DNA from: Roseococcus suduntuyensis | GTDB taxonomy: Bacteria; Pseudomonadota; Alphaproteobacteria; Acetobacterales; Acetobacteraceae | NCBI RefSeq assembly: GCF_014196305.1 | Contig: NZ_JACIDJ010000004.1 | Location: 144,556 to 208,555 of the forward strand | DNA: 64,000 nucleotides | Reading direction: 5' to 3' | Part shown: positions 9,354 through 18,042 of the stretch, piece after piece | How the letters are laid out: every line of letters begins with the position of its first letter | Position numbering within the stretch: position 1 is the stretch's first letter | Notes under the pieces: generated by a model | The model's database searches: none | Told to the model about the DNA's origin: nothing | The model's input: only the letters and a program-made list of their open reading frames with translations | Program-made: the position numbers and the translations under genes

Positions 9354-9905
9354 TCAATCCGGGAAGGGGTCGGGCACGCCCTCCGGCAGCGCCACGCGGT
9401 CCACGTTCAACGTGAAGGAGACGGCGGTGTAGTAGCCCGTGATGCCGAGCAGTTCGGCGCAGCCCTTCTCGCCGAAGAGGCGGCGGGCTTCCTCGAAGGC
9501 CTCGTCGCTGACATCGCCCGTGGCCTGCACCTCGGAGACGAAGCGGAACACCGCGGCCTCGTCCTCGGCCATGTTGGACGGCGTGCGGCCCAGCCGCACA
9601 TCCTCCGCGATGGCGGGGCTGAGGCCGCCATCCATCGCCATCTTGTGGTGCGCGAACCACTCGAAGCGCGCGCGCCAGCGCCTGGCCGTGACGAGGATCG
9701 CAAGCTCCGACAGGCGCGGCGGCAGGCTGCTCTCCCAGCGCATGAAGCGGCCCACCTGCTGCAGGCGCTCGGCCATCTCGGGGCTGTGCAGCCAGGCGGG
9801 GAAAGGCCCCTTCACGCCCGAGCGCGCGCCCGAGCCGATGCTGGCGGCCACCTCGCGCTGGCGGGTGGTCATGGTGGCCTCGGTCAGTGGCGTGAAGCGG
9901 GTCAT
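9354..9905 (-). CDS. carboxymuconolactone decarboxylase (CMD/AhpD-like) family protein
   Basis: A 183-residue helical protein of the CMD family. The core ELAILVTARRWRARFEWFAHH followed by AIAEDVRLGRTP is typical of the gamma-carboxymuconolactone decarboxylase-like fold. The CxxC pair of peroxidatic AhpD is absent, so peroxidase activity is unlikely; the reaction is unknown. The ATG was chosen for its strong AGGAGGAAACGCCC upstream. It diverges from the sulfatase gene with a 56 bp gap that must hold both promoters, pointing to joint regulation. Confidence 0.85.
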   Translation of the reverse strand: MTRFTPLTEATMTTRQREVAASIGSGARSGVKGPFPAWLHSPEMAERLQQVGRFMRWESSLPPRLSELAILVTARRWRARFEWFAHHKMAMDGGLSPAIAEDVRLGRTPSNMAEDEAAVFRFVSEVQATGDVSDEAFEEARRLFGEKGCAELLGITGYYTAVSFTLNVDRVALPEGVPDPFPD

Positions 9906-9961
9906 GGGCGTTTCCTCCTGTGCCGTTGCGGGTAGGATGGAACGAGACAGGGGGAACGCCA

Positions 9962-11524
9962 ATGGCCGCGCGGAACGTGCTCTTCATCATGTGCGACCAG
10001 CTGCGCTGGGACCATCTGGGCTGCGCCGGCCACCCGCACCTCCGCACCCCCAACCTGGACCGGCTGGCCGCGCGCGGGGTGCGCTTCGACCACGCCTATG
10101 TGCAATCAGGGATCTGCGGCCCCTCGCGGATGAGCTTCTACACGGGCCGCTATGTCGCGAGCCACGGCGCCACCCACAACCGTGTTCCCCTCAGCGTGGG
10201 CGAGGTCACGCTGGGCTGGCACCTGCGTGAATCCGGCCGCACCCTTGCCTTGGCGGGCAAGACCCACATGCTGCCCGACAGCCACGGCATGAAGCGCCTG
10301 CTGCTGGACGGTCAGGACGAACTGGCCGTGCTGCTGCGCGAGGGCTGGTTCACCCTGCTCGACCGCCATGACGGCCACCATGCCGAGACGCAATCCGCCT
10401 ACGCGCATTGGCTGCGCGCCCAGGGCTATGACAGCGCCGACCCCTGGACGGACTACGTCATCGCCGCCACCGACACCGACGGCAGCATCCGCAATGGCTG
10501 GAAGATGCGCCACGCCCGCCTGCCCGCCCGCGTGCGTGAGGAACACAGCGAGACCGCCTACACCACCGACCAGGCGCTGCGCTTCATCGAGGCGCAAGGC
10601 GACACACCCTGGGTGCTGCATCTGAGCTATGTGAAGCCGCACTGGCCCTACATCGCCCCCGCCCCCTACCACGCGATGTATGGGCCGGAACACGCCTTGC
10701 CCGTGCGCCGGCACGCGGTCGAGCGCGGCAGCAACGCCCACCCCGTGCTGCGCGAATTCCAGGAGGAGGAGGTGGCGCAGAGCTTCCAGAACGATGCCTG
10801 CATCGAGGCCGTCCGCCCCACCTATATGGGCCTGATCACGCAGGTGGACGACCATCTGGGCCGTGTGTGGGATTTGCTGGAGCGCATGGGGCGCTGGGAG
10901 GACACGCTGGTGGTGTTCACCTCCGACCATGGCGACTATCTGGGCGACCACTGGCTGGGGGAGAAGGAACTCTTCCACGACTGCGTCCAGCGCGTGCCGA
11001 TGATCATGTATGACCCCTCGCCGGACGCCGACGCCACGCGCGGCACGGTGGAGCCACGCTTCGTGGAGGCCATTGATCTCGTCCCCACCTTCCTCGACGC
11101 ACTGGGCCTGCCGGAGGCGCCGCATGTGCTGGAAGGGCGTTCGCTGCTCGGCCTCACGCGCGGCACCGCGACCGCGTGGCGCGAGGCGGCGATCAGCGAG
11201 CTGGACATCACCTTCCGCGCGGCGCGGCGGCGGCTCGGGCTGCCCACCGGCCAGCATCGCGGCTTCATGCTCCGCACCGCGGAGTGGAAGTACATCCACT
11301 GGACCAGCGGCCTGGCGCCCCAGCTTTATGACCTCCGCGCCGACCCGGACGAGTTTTTCGATCTTGGCACCGACCCCGCCCACGAAGCGACGCGCGTGGC
11401 GATGCGCGAACGCCTGCTGGACTGGGCCACCAACCTGAAATGCCGCACCACCCTCACCTGGGCCGAGGCCGAATTCCGCACCGACCGCCACAAGGCCGCC
11501 GGCGTCTTCTATGGCGAGTGGTGA
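9962..11524 (+). CDS. sulfatase/phosphonate monoester hydrolase family enzyme
   Basis: A 520-residue hydrolase of the alkaline phosphatase superfamily. C52-G-P-S-R56 is the C-x-P-x-R formylglycine site, so activity needs a formylglycine-generating enzyme encoded elsewhere. Metal ligands are visible at D12 in FIMCDQLRWD and in FTSDHGDYLGDHWLGEKE. Starting with MCDQLRWDHLG and lacking a signal peptide, it resembles cytoplasmic arylsulfatase/phosphonate monoester hydrolases more than secreted polysaccharide sulfatases. The ATG follows GGGGGAA. Its last 16 bases overlap the 3' end of the convergent membrane-protein gene. Confidence 0.9.
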   Translation: MAARNVLFIMCDQLRWDHLGCAGHPHLRTPNLDRLAARGVRFDHAYVQSGICGPSRMSFYTGRYVASHGATHNRVPLSVGEVTLGWHLRESGRTLALAGKTHMLPDSHGMKRLLLDGQDELAVLLREGWFTLLDRHDGHHAETQSAYAHWLRAQGYDSADPWTDYVIAATDTDGSIRNGWKMRHARLPARVREEHSETAYTTDQALRFIEAQGDTPWVLHLSYVKPHWPYIAPAPYHAMYGPEHALPVRRHAVERGSNAHPVLREFQEEEVAQSFQNDACIEAVRPTYMGLITQVDDHLGRVWDLLERMGRWEDTLVVFTSDHGDYLGDHWLGEKELFHDCVQRVPMIMYDPSPDADATRGTVEPRFVEAIDLVPTFLDALGLPEAPHVLEGRSLLGLTRGTATAWREAAISELDITFRAARRRLGLPTGQHRGFMLRTAEWKYIHWTSGLAPQLYDLRADPDEFFDLGTDPAHEATRVAMRERLLDWATNLKCRTTLTWAEAEFRTDRHKAAGVFYGEW

Positions 11525-13170
11525 AGCCAGCCCGGCGCGAAGACGGTGATGCCATCCACCTCGGCCAACAGGTCGCGCGCCGGGTCGCGGCGCGCCTCCA
11601 CCAGGGCGCGGGTGGCGTCGTCGCGCAGGATGTAGAGGGTGCCGGCCTCCCACTGCCCCGCCTCCAGCGCAGCGCGCACGCGGGTGTTCAGCGCCACCAC
11701 CAGCGCCGGGTCCACGCGGGAGAGATAGACGGCGTCGCTCGGGATGCCGCGCGGGGCGGTCCAGCGGCTCAGCTCCTCCCAATCCTCGCCGAAATTGCCG
11801 GCGGGCACGGCGCGGACGCGCTGGATGCGTCGGGCGGCCTCGTCCCAGAAGGGGTCGGGCAGGCGTTCGGCGGCGACGGGGGGTGCCGCGGCCACCAGGG
11901 TGCGGAACTGCCCCATGCCGGCCTGGATGTCGGCGGCCTGCAACAAGAAGGCCCCCAGCAGCGCGGCCCGCAGCCAGGGCCGCGCGAGGTGCCGCGCCAG
12001 CACCGCGATGGCGGCGAAGATCAGCGCATAGCCCAGCGGCCAGAAGAAGCGCTCGGAGGAGCGGAGCATGTCCGCCAGCCGCCGCGCGAAGCCCGGCAGT
12101 TCAAACAGTGGAAAGACCTGCCCCGCGATGGCGAGGTTGGGCGAGATGGCGAAAGCGAGCATCCCCGCCAGCACCAGCAGCAGCACCGCATGCGGCCGCA
12201 GCGCGGGCCAGGCCCCGCCATGGCGCAGCACGAACCACAGCGCCAGGGCCAGCAGCAGCAGAGTGCCGGCGCCGAGATAGCTGCCCCCATGCTCCCAATG
12301 CCGCAGCCCCGGCAGGCCGGGCAGCAGCCAGCCCCAGGCGGTGCCGTCGAAGGGGGCGGTGAGGTCGAGCTGCGCCAGGCCGTAATGCAGCCCCATGGGT
12401 GCCACCTCGCCCGTCACGGTGAAATACCCGGCGAGCCAGAGGGCGGAGAGGAAGCTTGCCGGCACCAGCACCGCCTGGATCAGGGTGGCGCCCCAGGCGC
12501 GCTCCCGCCACAGCCGCCCGAGCAGATCCGCGACCCACAGCCCCGCGCACATGGCCAGCACATAGGCGTTGAGCAGCGCGACCGTGCCGAGGCAGGCCAT
12601 CCACCACGCCGTCTGCCCCCGTGCCGCGGGCCGCAGGCAGAGCCACAGCGCCCAGAGCAGCGCCCATTGGCTGACCAGGGCGAAATGCCCGCCCATGCGG
12701 TTCAGCAGCATGGGCTGCCAGGCGAAGAGGATGGCGCCGAAAGCCCGCGCCCAGGGGTCGCGCACGGCCACGCCCAGCAGCTTCCAGGCGAAGCCCGCCT
12801 GCAGCGCCGCGCTCAGCACCAGCCAGGGGCCCCAGTATTGCGGGATTTCGACGATCGGCCGCAGCGCCTTGGCCAGGAAGGCCATCAGCGGCACCACATC
12901 CACGTAGAAGATGGCACTCGACAGTTCGAGCCCGTAGTCCGGGTTGCGCCCGGGCGGCCAGGCCCAGGGGGCGGGCGCGAAATACATCCAGGCGACGAGG
13001 TAGGCCACGGGGTCCGGCCCCAGCGTGCCGTGCAGCAGCCAGCCCAGATCGTTCACGTCGAGGATGCGCGGGCCGAGTGTCAGCAGCGGCGCCAGCGCGC
13101 CGCACAGCAGAACAAGGGCCAGGGCGGCCCATCCGGACCACCGGCCGGCGCGTGCGCCTTGCTTCCTCAC
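11509..13170 (-). CDS. large polytopic membrane protein, DUF6311-like
   Basis: A 553-residue inner-membrane protein with roughly ten hydrophobic segments and a soluble C-terminal ~130 residues. The N-terminal loop with DVNDLGWLLHGTLGPDP, PPGRNPDYGLELSS and later FAWQPMLLNRMGGHFALVSQW resembles the GT-C-like membrane proteins grouped as DUF6311, thought to be lipid-linked glycosyl or phosphoglycosyl transferases. A function in envelope glycan assembly is inference. The start is GTG with only a weak ribosome site. It ends 16 bases inside the convergent sulfatase gene. Confidence 0.75.
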   Translation of the reverse strand: MRKQGARAGRWSGWAALALVLLCGALAPLLTLGPRILDVNDLGWLLHGTLGPDPVAYLVAWMYFAPAPWAWPPGRNPDYGLELSSAIFYVDVVPLMAFLAKALRPIVEIPQYWGPWLVLSAALQAGFAWKLLGVAVRDPWARAFGAILFAWQPMLLNRMGGHFALVSQWALLWALWLCLRPAARGQTAWWMACLGTVALLNAYVLAMCAGLWVADLLGRLWRERAWGATLIQAVLVPASFLSALWLAGYFTVTGEVAPMGLHYGLAQLDLTAPFDGTAWGWLLPGLPGLRHWEHGGSYLGAGTLLLLALALWFVLRHGGAWPALRPHAVLLLVLAGMLAFAISPNLAIAGQVFPLFELPGFARRLADMLRSSERFFWPLGYALIFAAIAVLARHLARPWLRAALLGAFLLQAADIQAGMGQFRTLVAAAPPVAAERLPDPFWDEAARRIQRVRAVPAGNFGEDWEELSRWTAPRGIPSDAVYLSRVDPALVVALNTRVRAALEAGQWEAGTLYILRDDATRALVEARRDPARDLLAEVDGITVFAPGWLHHSP

Positions 13171-13208
13171 CCGGTCAGGGTGTCAGTCCGCCCCCCGGGG
13201 CTGTCAAG

Positions 13209-13310
13209 CTGGAGCTATGCCGAGACGTTCCAACGCGCGGCTTACGCCGCGACACTCCAAAGCGCGGCTTACGCCGGGAAGTTCCAACGCGCGGCTTACG
13301 CCGCGACCTG
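13209..13310. repeat. 27-bp tandem hairpin array at the flavin reductase stop codon
   Basis: Three copies of a hairpin at 13236-13251, 13263-13278 and 13290-13305, exactly 27 bp apart. On the minus strand each reads CGCGGC-GTAA-GCCGCG, a six-pair stem with a GTAA (GNRA-type) loop; the middle copy has one stem mismatch. A degenerate fourth copy starts near 13209. The TAA of the flavin reductase gene lies inside the loop of the third copy, so the array is a duplication of that gene's stop-codon hairpin. Confidence 0.9.
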
Positions 13311-13784
13311 CCGGTAATTCCGCGCGAAATACAGCAGCGCCGGGTCCGCGCCGCCGATCCGCACCGCCTCCACCTCCGCGAAGATCACGACATGCGTGCC
13401 TTTCTCGATCATGTCGGTGATGCGCGCGTCAAAGGCCACAAGGCAGCCCTCCAGCGCCGGCGCCCCGGTGACGATGGGCGACCAGGTGCCGAATTCGAAC
13501 CGCGCCTCGCCATCCACGCCCGTGGCACCCGCAAAGATCCCCGAAAGCTCCTCCTGGCTGCCGCACAGCGTGTTCACGCAGAGCGTGCCATTCGCCCGGA
13601 ACAGTTCGGCCGAGGAGACGGTGCGGTTCATGCACACCAGCAGCGTGGCCGGGCTGTCGGTCACGCTGCACACCGCGCTGGCCGTGAAGCCACCGCGGCC
13701 GGCGGGGCCGCCCGTGGTGATGATGTTCACCGCCGCCGGCAGGCGGGCCATGGCATCACGGAATTCCTTGCGCTCGATGGGCAT
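13296..13784 (-). CDS. flavin reductase domain protein (HpaC/RutF type)
   Basis: A 162-residue FMN-binding split-barrel flavin reductase, which would supply reduced flavin to a partner monooxygenase. Visible family features are FRDAMARLPAAVNIITT near the start, GGFTASAVCSVTDSPATLLV (flavin binding), and GTLCVNTLCGSQEELSGIFAG. Length matches the family. The start follows AGGAACCG at good distance. No monooxygenase is adjacent, so the partner is unknown. The stop codon is embedded in the tandem hairpin array. It lies just downstream of the DUF3047 gene with a 13 bp gap. Confidence 0.9.
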   Translation of the reverse strand: MPIERKEFRDAMARLPAAVNIITTGGPAGRGGFTASAVCSVTDSPATLLVCMNRTVSSAELFRANGTLCVNTLCGSQEELSGIFAGATGVDGEARFEFGTWSPIVTGAPALEGCLVAFDARITDMIEKGTHVVIFAEVEAVRIGGADPALLYFARNYRQVAA

Positions 13785-13797
13785 CGGGTTTCGGTTC

Positions 13798-14505
13798 CTA
13801 ACCGCAGGGGGTGAGACGGATGTTCTCGACCATGGCCGAGACGCGCGCACCGGTGTCGTCCGTATCGGTGCCGAGGGCAATCTCTTGCAGGGGTGGCGGG
13901 GGGCCGCCGAAACTTTCGGTCCAGTCGGCGGCGAGGTCCACCCGCTCCTCGAACCAGCGCCCGGTCGGGGCGGCGGCGGGGCGCAGCACGCGCACCTTGC
14001 CGAGGCCGCCCATCCAGGGGCTGTAGAAGGCCGCGGGTTCCCGCCCCGTGCCGCCCCAGACATAGATGAGTGCCGAGCGCGGCAACGGGTGGTCGCCCGC
14101 CCGCGCCTGGGCCACCGCGTGCTGGGTGCGCTGCCAGAGCGAGGCGCGCGCCGGCCAGCCGGAAAAACCCACGGTGAGTGAGATGGCGCGGTCCTCGCCG
14201 CCACGGCGCGTCAAATCCGTCGGCGGCGGGCCATGGTCCACCCGCCAGCGCCAGGTGAGGCAGGCGGCCTGGCCGGGCGTGCGGCGCCAGATGAAGCTGC
14301 CGGCCGAGACGCCCTCGATGGCCACGCCGTTCGGGGTGGCGCGGAAGCGGGCCGGCGTCAGCCCGTCATAGGGCGCATGGGTCCAGCCGGCCTGAACCAG
14401 CGCCGCCTCCAACGAAAGGGCGGCGCGCGCCCTGCCTGGACAGACGATGCCTGGCAGGGCGATGGCGGGCGCGGCAAGGGCGGCTATCATGGCACGACGC
14501 TGCAT
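13798..14505 (-). CDS. exported DUF3047 protein
   Basis: A 235-residue protein with a cleavable signal (MQRRAMIAALAAPAIALPGI, cleavage near RARAA). The mature part contains FIWRRTPGQAACLTWRWRVD and DRAISLTVGFSG, followed by YVWGGTGREPAAFYSPWM, the pattern of DUF3047 proteins. These are beta-sandwich periplasmic proteins of unknown function. It is the first gene of a probable unit with the flavin reductase and diverges from the dienelactone hydrolase gene with about 50 bp between starts. Confidence 0.85.
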   Translation of the reverse strand: MQRRAMIAALAAPAIALPGIVCPGRARAALSLEAALVQAGWTHAPYDGLTPARFRATPNGVAIEGVSAGSFIWRRTPGQAACLTWRWRVDHGPPPTDLTRRGGEDRAISLTVGFSGWPARASLWQRTQHAVAQARAGDHPLPRSALIYVWGGTGREPAAFYSPWMGGLGKVRVLRPAAAPTGRWFEERVDLAADWTESFGGPPPPLQEIALGTDTDDTGARVSAMVENIRLTPCG

Positions 14506-14555
14506 CGGCCTTTAAATGGCCGTAACCACGCGACACGCCAAGGGAGTTCCCGACC

Positions 14556-15257
14556 ATGTCCAGCCTTTCCATCCAGGCCACCGACGGAACCGGCCGCTTC
14601 GACACCCTGCTGGTTCGCCCGAAATCCGAGCCCGCGGGCTGCGTGGTGCTCATCCAGGAGATCTTCGGCGTGAACGCCGCCATGCGCGCGCTGTCCGAAT
14701 GGGTGGCCGACATGGGCTTCATCGCGCTCTGCCCCGACCTGTTCTGGCGGCAGGAGCCGAATGTGGACCTGGACCCCGATGCCGGCCAGGCGCAGTGGGA
14801 ACGCGCCTTCGCGCTGATGAACGGCTTCGACCAGGCGAAGGGCCTGGATGACCTGGCCGCCACCATCGCCGCGGCCCGCGCCCTGCCGGGCAGCAACGGC
14901 AAGGTGGGCACCATGGGCTTCTGCCTGGGCGGGCGCATGGCCTGGCGCACCGCGGTCGGCACGGATGCCGAATGCCATGTCAGCTACTACGGCGTGGGCA
15001 TCGAGGGGATGCTGGAGGACGCGCCGCAGATCAAGCACCCGCTGCTGATGCACATCGCGGAAAAGGACAAGTTCGTGCCGCCCGAGGCCCAGGCCGCCAT
15101 CCTGGCCGGCGTGAAGGGCCACCCGCAGGTCACGGCCCATGTCTATCCGGGCGTGGACCACGCCTTCGCCCGCATGGGCGGCCATGCCTGGGATGCGCGG
15201 GCGGCCACCATCGCCAATGGGCGCACGGCCGAATTCCTCGTGCGGCACCTGGGCTGA
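14556..15257 (+). CDS. dienelactone hydrolase family protein
   Basis: A 233-residue alpha/beta hydrolase. The nucleophile is Cys123 in GFCLGG, E35 lies in LIQEIFGVN (the residue that orients the cysteine in the family), and the acid and histidine lie in AEKDKFVPPEA and PGVDHAFAR. The Cys nucleophile places it with true carboxymethylenebutenolidases rather than Ser esterases, but no catechol-pathway genes are adjacent. It is followed after six bases by the M3 peptidase gene, probably in the same transcript. Confidence 0.92.
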   Translation: MSSLSIQATDGTGRFDTLLVRPKSEPAGCVVLIQEIFGVNAAMRALSEWVADMGFIALCPDLFWRQEPNVDLDPDAGQAQWERAFALMNGFDQAKGLDDLAATIAAARALPGSNGKVGTMGFCLGGRMAWRTAVGTDAECHVSYYGVGIEGMLEDAPQIKHPLLMHIAEKDKFVPPEAQAAILAGVKGHPQVTAHVYPGVDHAFARMGGHAWDARAATIANGRTAEFLVRHLG

Positions 15258-15263
15258 CCGGCG

Positions 15264-16931
15264 ATGGAACTGCGCTTTTCCGACATCACCGCACCCCGCC
15301 CGGACCGCGACGCCCTGGCCGCGCGCTACGCCGCCCTGAACGCGGCTCTCTCCCAGGCGCCCGAGGCCACCCTGCGCGAATGGGACGCGCTGCGGCGCGA
15401 GGTGGATGGCTGGATGGCGCTGGCCCATCTGCGCTTCGCCCAGGACACCACGGATGCCGCGGCCAAGGCCGAGCGCGAATATGCCGACGCCCTCGGCCCC
15501 GTGGTGCAGGGCCATGAGACGGCGATGAAGCGCCGCGTGCTGGAGGAGGTGGACCTCGCCTTGGTCGCCGAAATCTGCGGCGCGCACACGCCGGCGCTGT
15601 GGCGTTGCGACATCACCACCTTCGCCCCCGAGATCGCGGCCGATATGGAAGAGGAGGCGAAGCTCTCCGCCCGCTACACCGCGCTGCTGGCGGGGGCGAA
15701 GCTGCGCGTGGCGGGGGAGGAGGTGAACCTCTCCGGCCTCGCCCCCCATGCCGAGCACCCGGACCGCGCCCGCCGCCACGAGGCGGAGGCCGCGCGCTGG
15801 TCCTTCTTCGCGCAGAATGGCAAGGAATTGGACGCGATCTACGACGCGCTGGTGAAGCTGCGGCACGGCATGGCCCGCAAGCTGGGCGACGAGAGCTTCA
15901 CCGCGCTGGCCTATCGCCGCATGCGCCGCCTCGACTACGGGCCGGAGGAGGTCGCGCGCTACCGCGAGGAAATCGTGGCGCGCGTGGTCCCCCTGGTGGC
16001 CGAGCTGCTGGAGGCCCGCCGCGCCGCCCATGGCTGGGACCGCCTGCGCTACTGGGACGAGGCGCTGATAGACCCCGACGGCAACCCCGCCCCGCTCGGC
16101 GACCACGACACCCTGCTGGCCGCGGCCCAGGCCATGTTCGACGGGATGGACCCGCGGCTGGGCACCTTCTTCCGCGGCATGGCGGCGGGCGGGTTCCTCG
16201 ATCTGAAGAACCGGCCGGGCAAGGCGGGCGGCGGCTTCTGCATCAGCTTCCCGGTGCAGGGCGCGCCCTTCATCTTCGCCAACTTCAACGGCACCCACCA
16301 CGACATCGGCGTCTTCACGCACGAGATGGGCCATGCCTTCCAGTGCTGGCAAAGCCGCGCCCTGCCCGGGCTGGACCAGCTCTGGCCTGGCATGGAATCG
16401 GCCGAGATCCATTCGATGGGCCTGGAATTCCTGACCCATCCCGGCATCCATCATTTGGTGGGCGAGGCGGCGGCCGAGCGGTTCCGGCGCATGCACCTGA
16501 TCAGCTCGCTCGCCTTCCTCCCCTATGGCGCCTGCGTGGATCACTTCCAGCACGAGGTCTACACCAACCCTGACGCCACGCCCGCCGAACGCCACGCCAT
16601 CTGGCAGCGGCTGGAGAAGCTCTACATGCCCTGGACCGATTACGGGGACCTGGAATACCCGGCCAAGGGCGGGCGCTGGCAGGCGAAGCAGCACATCTAC
16701 AACTCGCCCTTCTACTACATTGATTATGCGCTGGCGCTGTGCTGCGCGATGCAGTTCTGGCAACGCTCGCGCCGCGACGCGCCGGCCGCGCTGGAGGCCT
16801 ATGTGGCGCTGTGCGGCCGTGGCGGGTCGCTGCCCTTCTCGGGGCTGGTGGATTCGGCGGGGCTCGCCTCGCCCTTCGCGCCGGGGGCGCTGGCGGGCGT
16901 GGTCGAGGAGGCACGGGCGGTTCTGGCCTGA
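15264..16931 (+). CDS. M3 family oligoendopeptidase (PepF-like)
   Basis: A 555-residue cytoplasmic zinc metallopeptidase. The active site is the HExxH in FTHEMGHAFQ with the downstream glutamate in ESAEIHSMGLEFL, the M3 arrangement. The N-terminal ~200 residues are helical, and EYADALGPVVQ and KLSARYTALLAGA match oligoendopeptidase F-type proteins. It is expected to trim short peptides. Length is typical. It sits immediately after the dienelactone hydrolase gene and is followed by a candidate terminator hairpin. Confidence 0.92.
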   Translation: MELRFSDITAPRPDRDALAARYAALNAALSQAPEATLREWDALRREVDGWMALAHLRFAQDTTDAAAKAEREYADALGPVVQGHETAMKRRVLEEVDLALVAEICGAHTPALWRCDITTFAPEIAADMEEEAKLSARYTALLAGAKLRVAGEEVNLSGLAPHAEHPDRARRHEAEAARWSFFAQNGKELDAIYDALVKLRHGMARKLGDESFTALAYRRMRRLDYGPEEVARYREEIVARVVPLVAELLEARRAAHGWDRLRYWDEALIDPDGNPAPLGDHDTLLAAAQAMFDGMDPRLGTFFRGMAAGGFLDLKNRPGKAGGGFCISFPVQGAPFIFANFNGTHHDIGVFTHEMGHAFQCWQSRALPGLDQLWPGMESAEIHSMGLEFLTHPGIHHLVGEAAAERFRRMHLISSLAFLPYGACVDHFQHEVYTNPDATPAERHAIWQRLEKLYMPWTDYGDLEYPAKGGRWQAKQHIYNSPFYYIDYALALCCAMQFWQRSRRDAPAALEAYVALCGRGGSLPFSGLVDSAGLASPFAPGALAGVVEEARAVLA

Positions 16932-16954
16932 ACCCGCGCCCCCCAGGGCTCACT

Positions 16955-16970
16955 CGAGGCGCCCGCCTCG
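16955..16970. terminator. hairpin after M3 peptidase gene
   Basis: CGAGGC, loop GCCC, GCCTCG, a six-pair GC stem 24 bases past the stop codon. No clear T-tract follows, so it may act as an imperfect intrinsic terminator or an mRNA end-protecting stem. Confidence 0.4.
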
Positions 16971-17037
16971 GGAGAGGTGCGGCCGCTGCATGTGTGATTG
17001 CATTGCAGGCCCGGGCACCCACGTCTAATCCTGCGTC

Positions 17038-17964
17038 ATGCAGCGCAAGCTTCTCATGATCGGCACCAGCAACACCATCAAGCATGACGGCTTCGCCGCC
17101 GTCCTGCGAGGGATGGACCCGCCCTTCGCGGTCCAGGCGGTGGGTCTGGGCGGCTCGCCCTCCGCCCTGCTGCCCTACATGCTCAGCAGCGCCGACCTGG
17201 CCGGCGTGACGCACCTCGCCATGGACCCCGCGGACAACGGGCAGATCTGGCAGCACGGCGACGGCGTGAGCAGCCTGGTGCTGTGGCACACGGTGGATTG
17301 GCTGCGGGCCCGCGGCATCGTGCCCGTGCTGCTCATCACGCCGCAAACGCCCATCCAGGACATCGCCCAGGCGGCCCGCGCGGCCCGGCTCGCGGAGGCG
17401 AAGGCCCGCGGCGTCCCGGTGGTGGATGGCTATCAGCTGGTCGAGGACGGCGCCTGCCCCTTCGACATGCTGGACACCATGCACCTCGGGCCGGCCCTGC
17501 GCGCGGCCATGATGGAGAGCTTGCTGTCGGTGGTGACGAACGTGGCACCCGGCCCCTTCGCCGAGCTCCCGCCATCCTTCGCCGCCCCACGGTTCGAGGC
17601 GGCCGGCGCCGAGGTGATCGAGCGCCAGTCCAGCCTGCGCCTCCAGCGATACACCTTGCTGCGCCCTGGCGAGGTTGCGCGGTTCAGCCTGCCGGCCCAC
17701 GGCATGATGGTGGGCCTCTCCTTCAACATGCTGGGCGATCCCGTGCGGGTGCGGATCACCTCCGACGAGGCCGAGCGTGTCGAGAGGCTCCATCGCATCC
17801 CGCCGCAGCAGGACGGCAGGATCCTGGAGCTCATCCACAAGGTCGATCAGCTGGGGGTCGCTCTCCCCGGCCGCCACTTCGCCCTTCGCCTGGAGGATGA
17901 GGACCGCATCGAGCTGGAGGCGGCGGTCTGCATGTTCCCCCGCCCGGCACAGGAAGCGGCTTGA
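17038..17964 (+). CDS. SGNH-hydrolase-like protein with C-terminal beta domain
   Basis: A 308-residue protein I cannot assign to a named family. Residues 1-165 look like a divergent SGNH/GDSL fold: S11 in IGTSNT takes the block I serine position, GLGGS (36-40) resembles block II, DPADN (63-67) resembles the block III G-x-N-D, and D146/H149 in LDTMHLGP resemble the catalytic Asp-x-x-His. The remaining ~140 residues are strand-rich and may bind a ligand. There is no signal peptide or membrane segment. An esterase or acetyl-transfer role is inference. It converges on puuD with one palindromic element between the stop codons. Confidence 0.6.
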   Translation: MQRKLLMIGTSNTIKHDGFAAVLRGMDPPFAVQAVGLGGSPSALLPYMLSSADLAGVTHLAMDPADNGQIWQHGDGVSSLVLWHTVDWLRARGIVPVLLITPQTPIQDIAQAARAARLAEAKARGVPVVDGYQLVEDGACPFDMLDTMHLGPALRAAMMESLLSVVTNVAPGPFAELPPSFAAPRFEAAGAEVIERQSSLRLQRYTLLRPGEVARFSLPAHGMMVGLSFNMLGDPVRVRITSDEAERVERLHRIPPQQDGRILELIHKVDQLGVALPGRHFALRLEDEDRIELEAAVCMFPRPAQEAA

Positions 17965-17994
17965 GCACCGCGACCGCGGGGGCTGAGGCATAAT

Positions 17995-18042
17995 GTGCGG
18001 CTGATTCACGCCGCCGGCCTGCGCCGGCGACGATCAGACGCG
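17995..18042. repeat. Dispersed palindromic element, locus B
   Basis: Outer arms GCG-g-CTGAT and ATCAG-a-CGC with the same G/A mismatch as locus A, flanking TCACG and CG spacers and an inner stem CGCCGG (18012-18017) with CCGGCG (18024-18029). It fills the gap between the convergent SGNH-like gene and puuD and abuts the puuD TAA codon, so it could end transcripts from either side. Confidence 0.8.

Noticed and set aside
13209-13310. CRISPR array
   Set aside because: Three 27-bp units repeat without spacers, each is a self-contained hairpin, and no cas genes are present.
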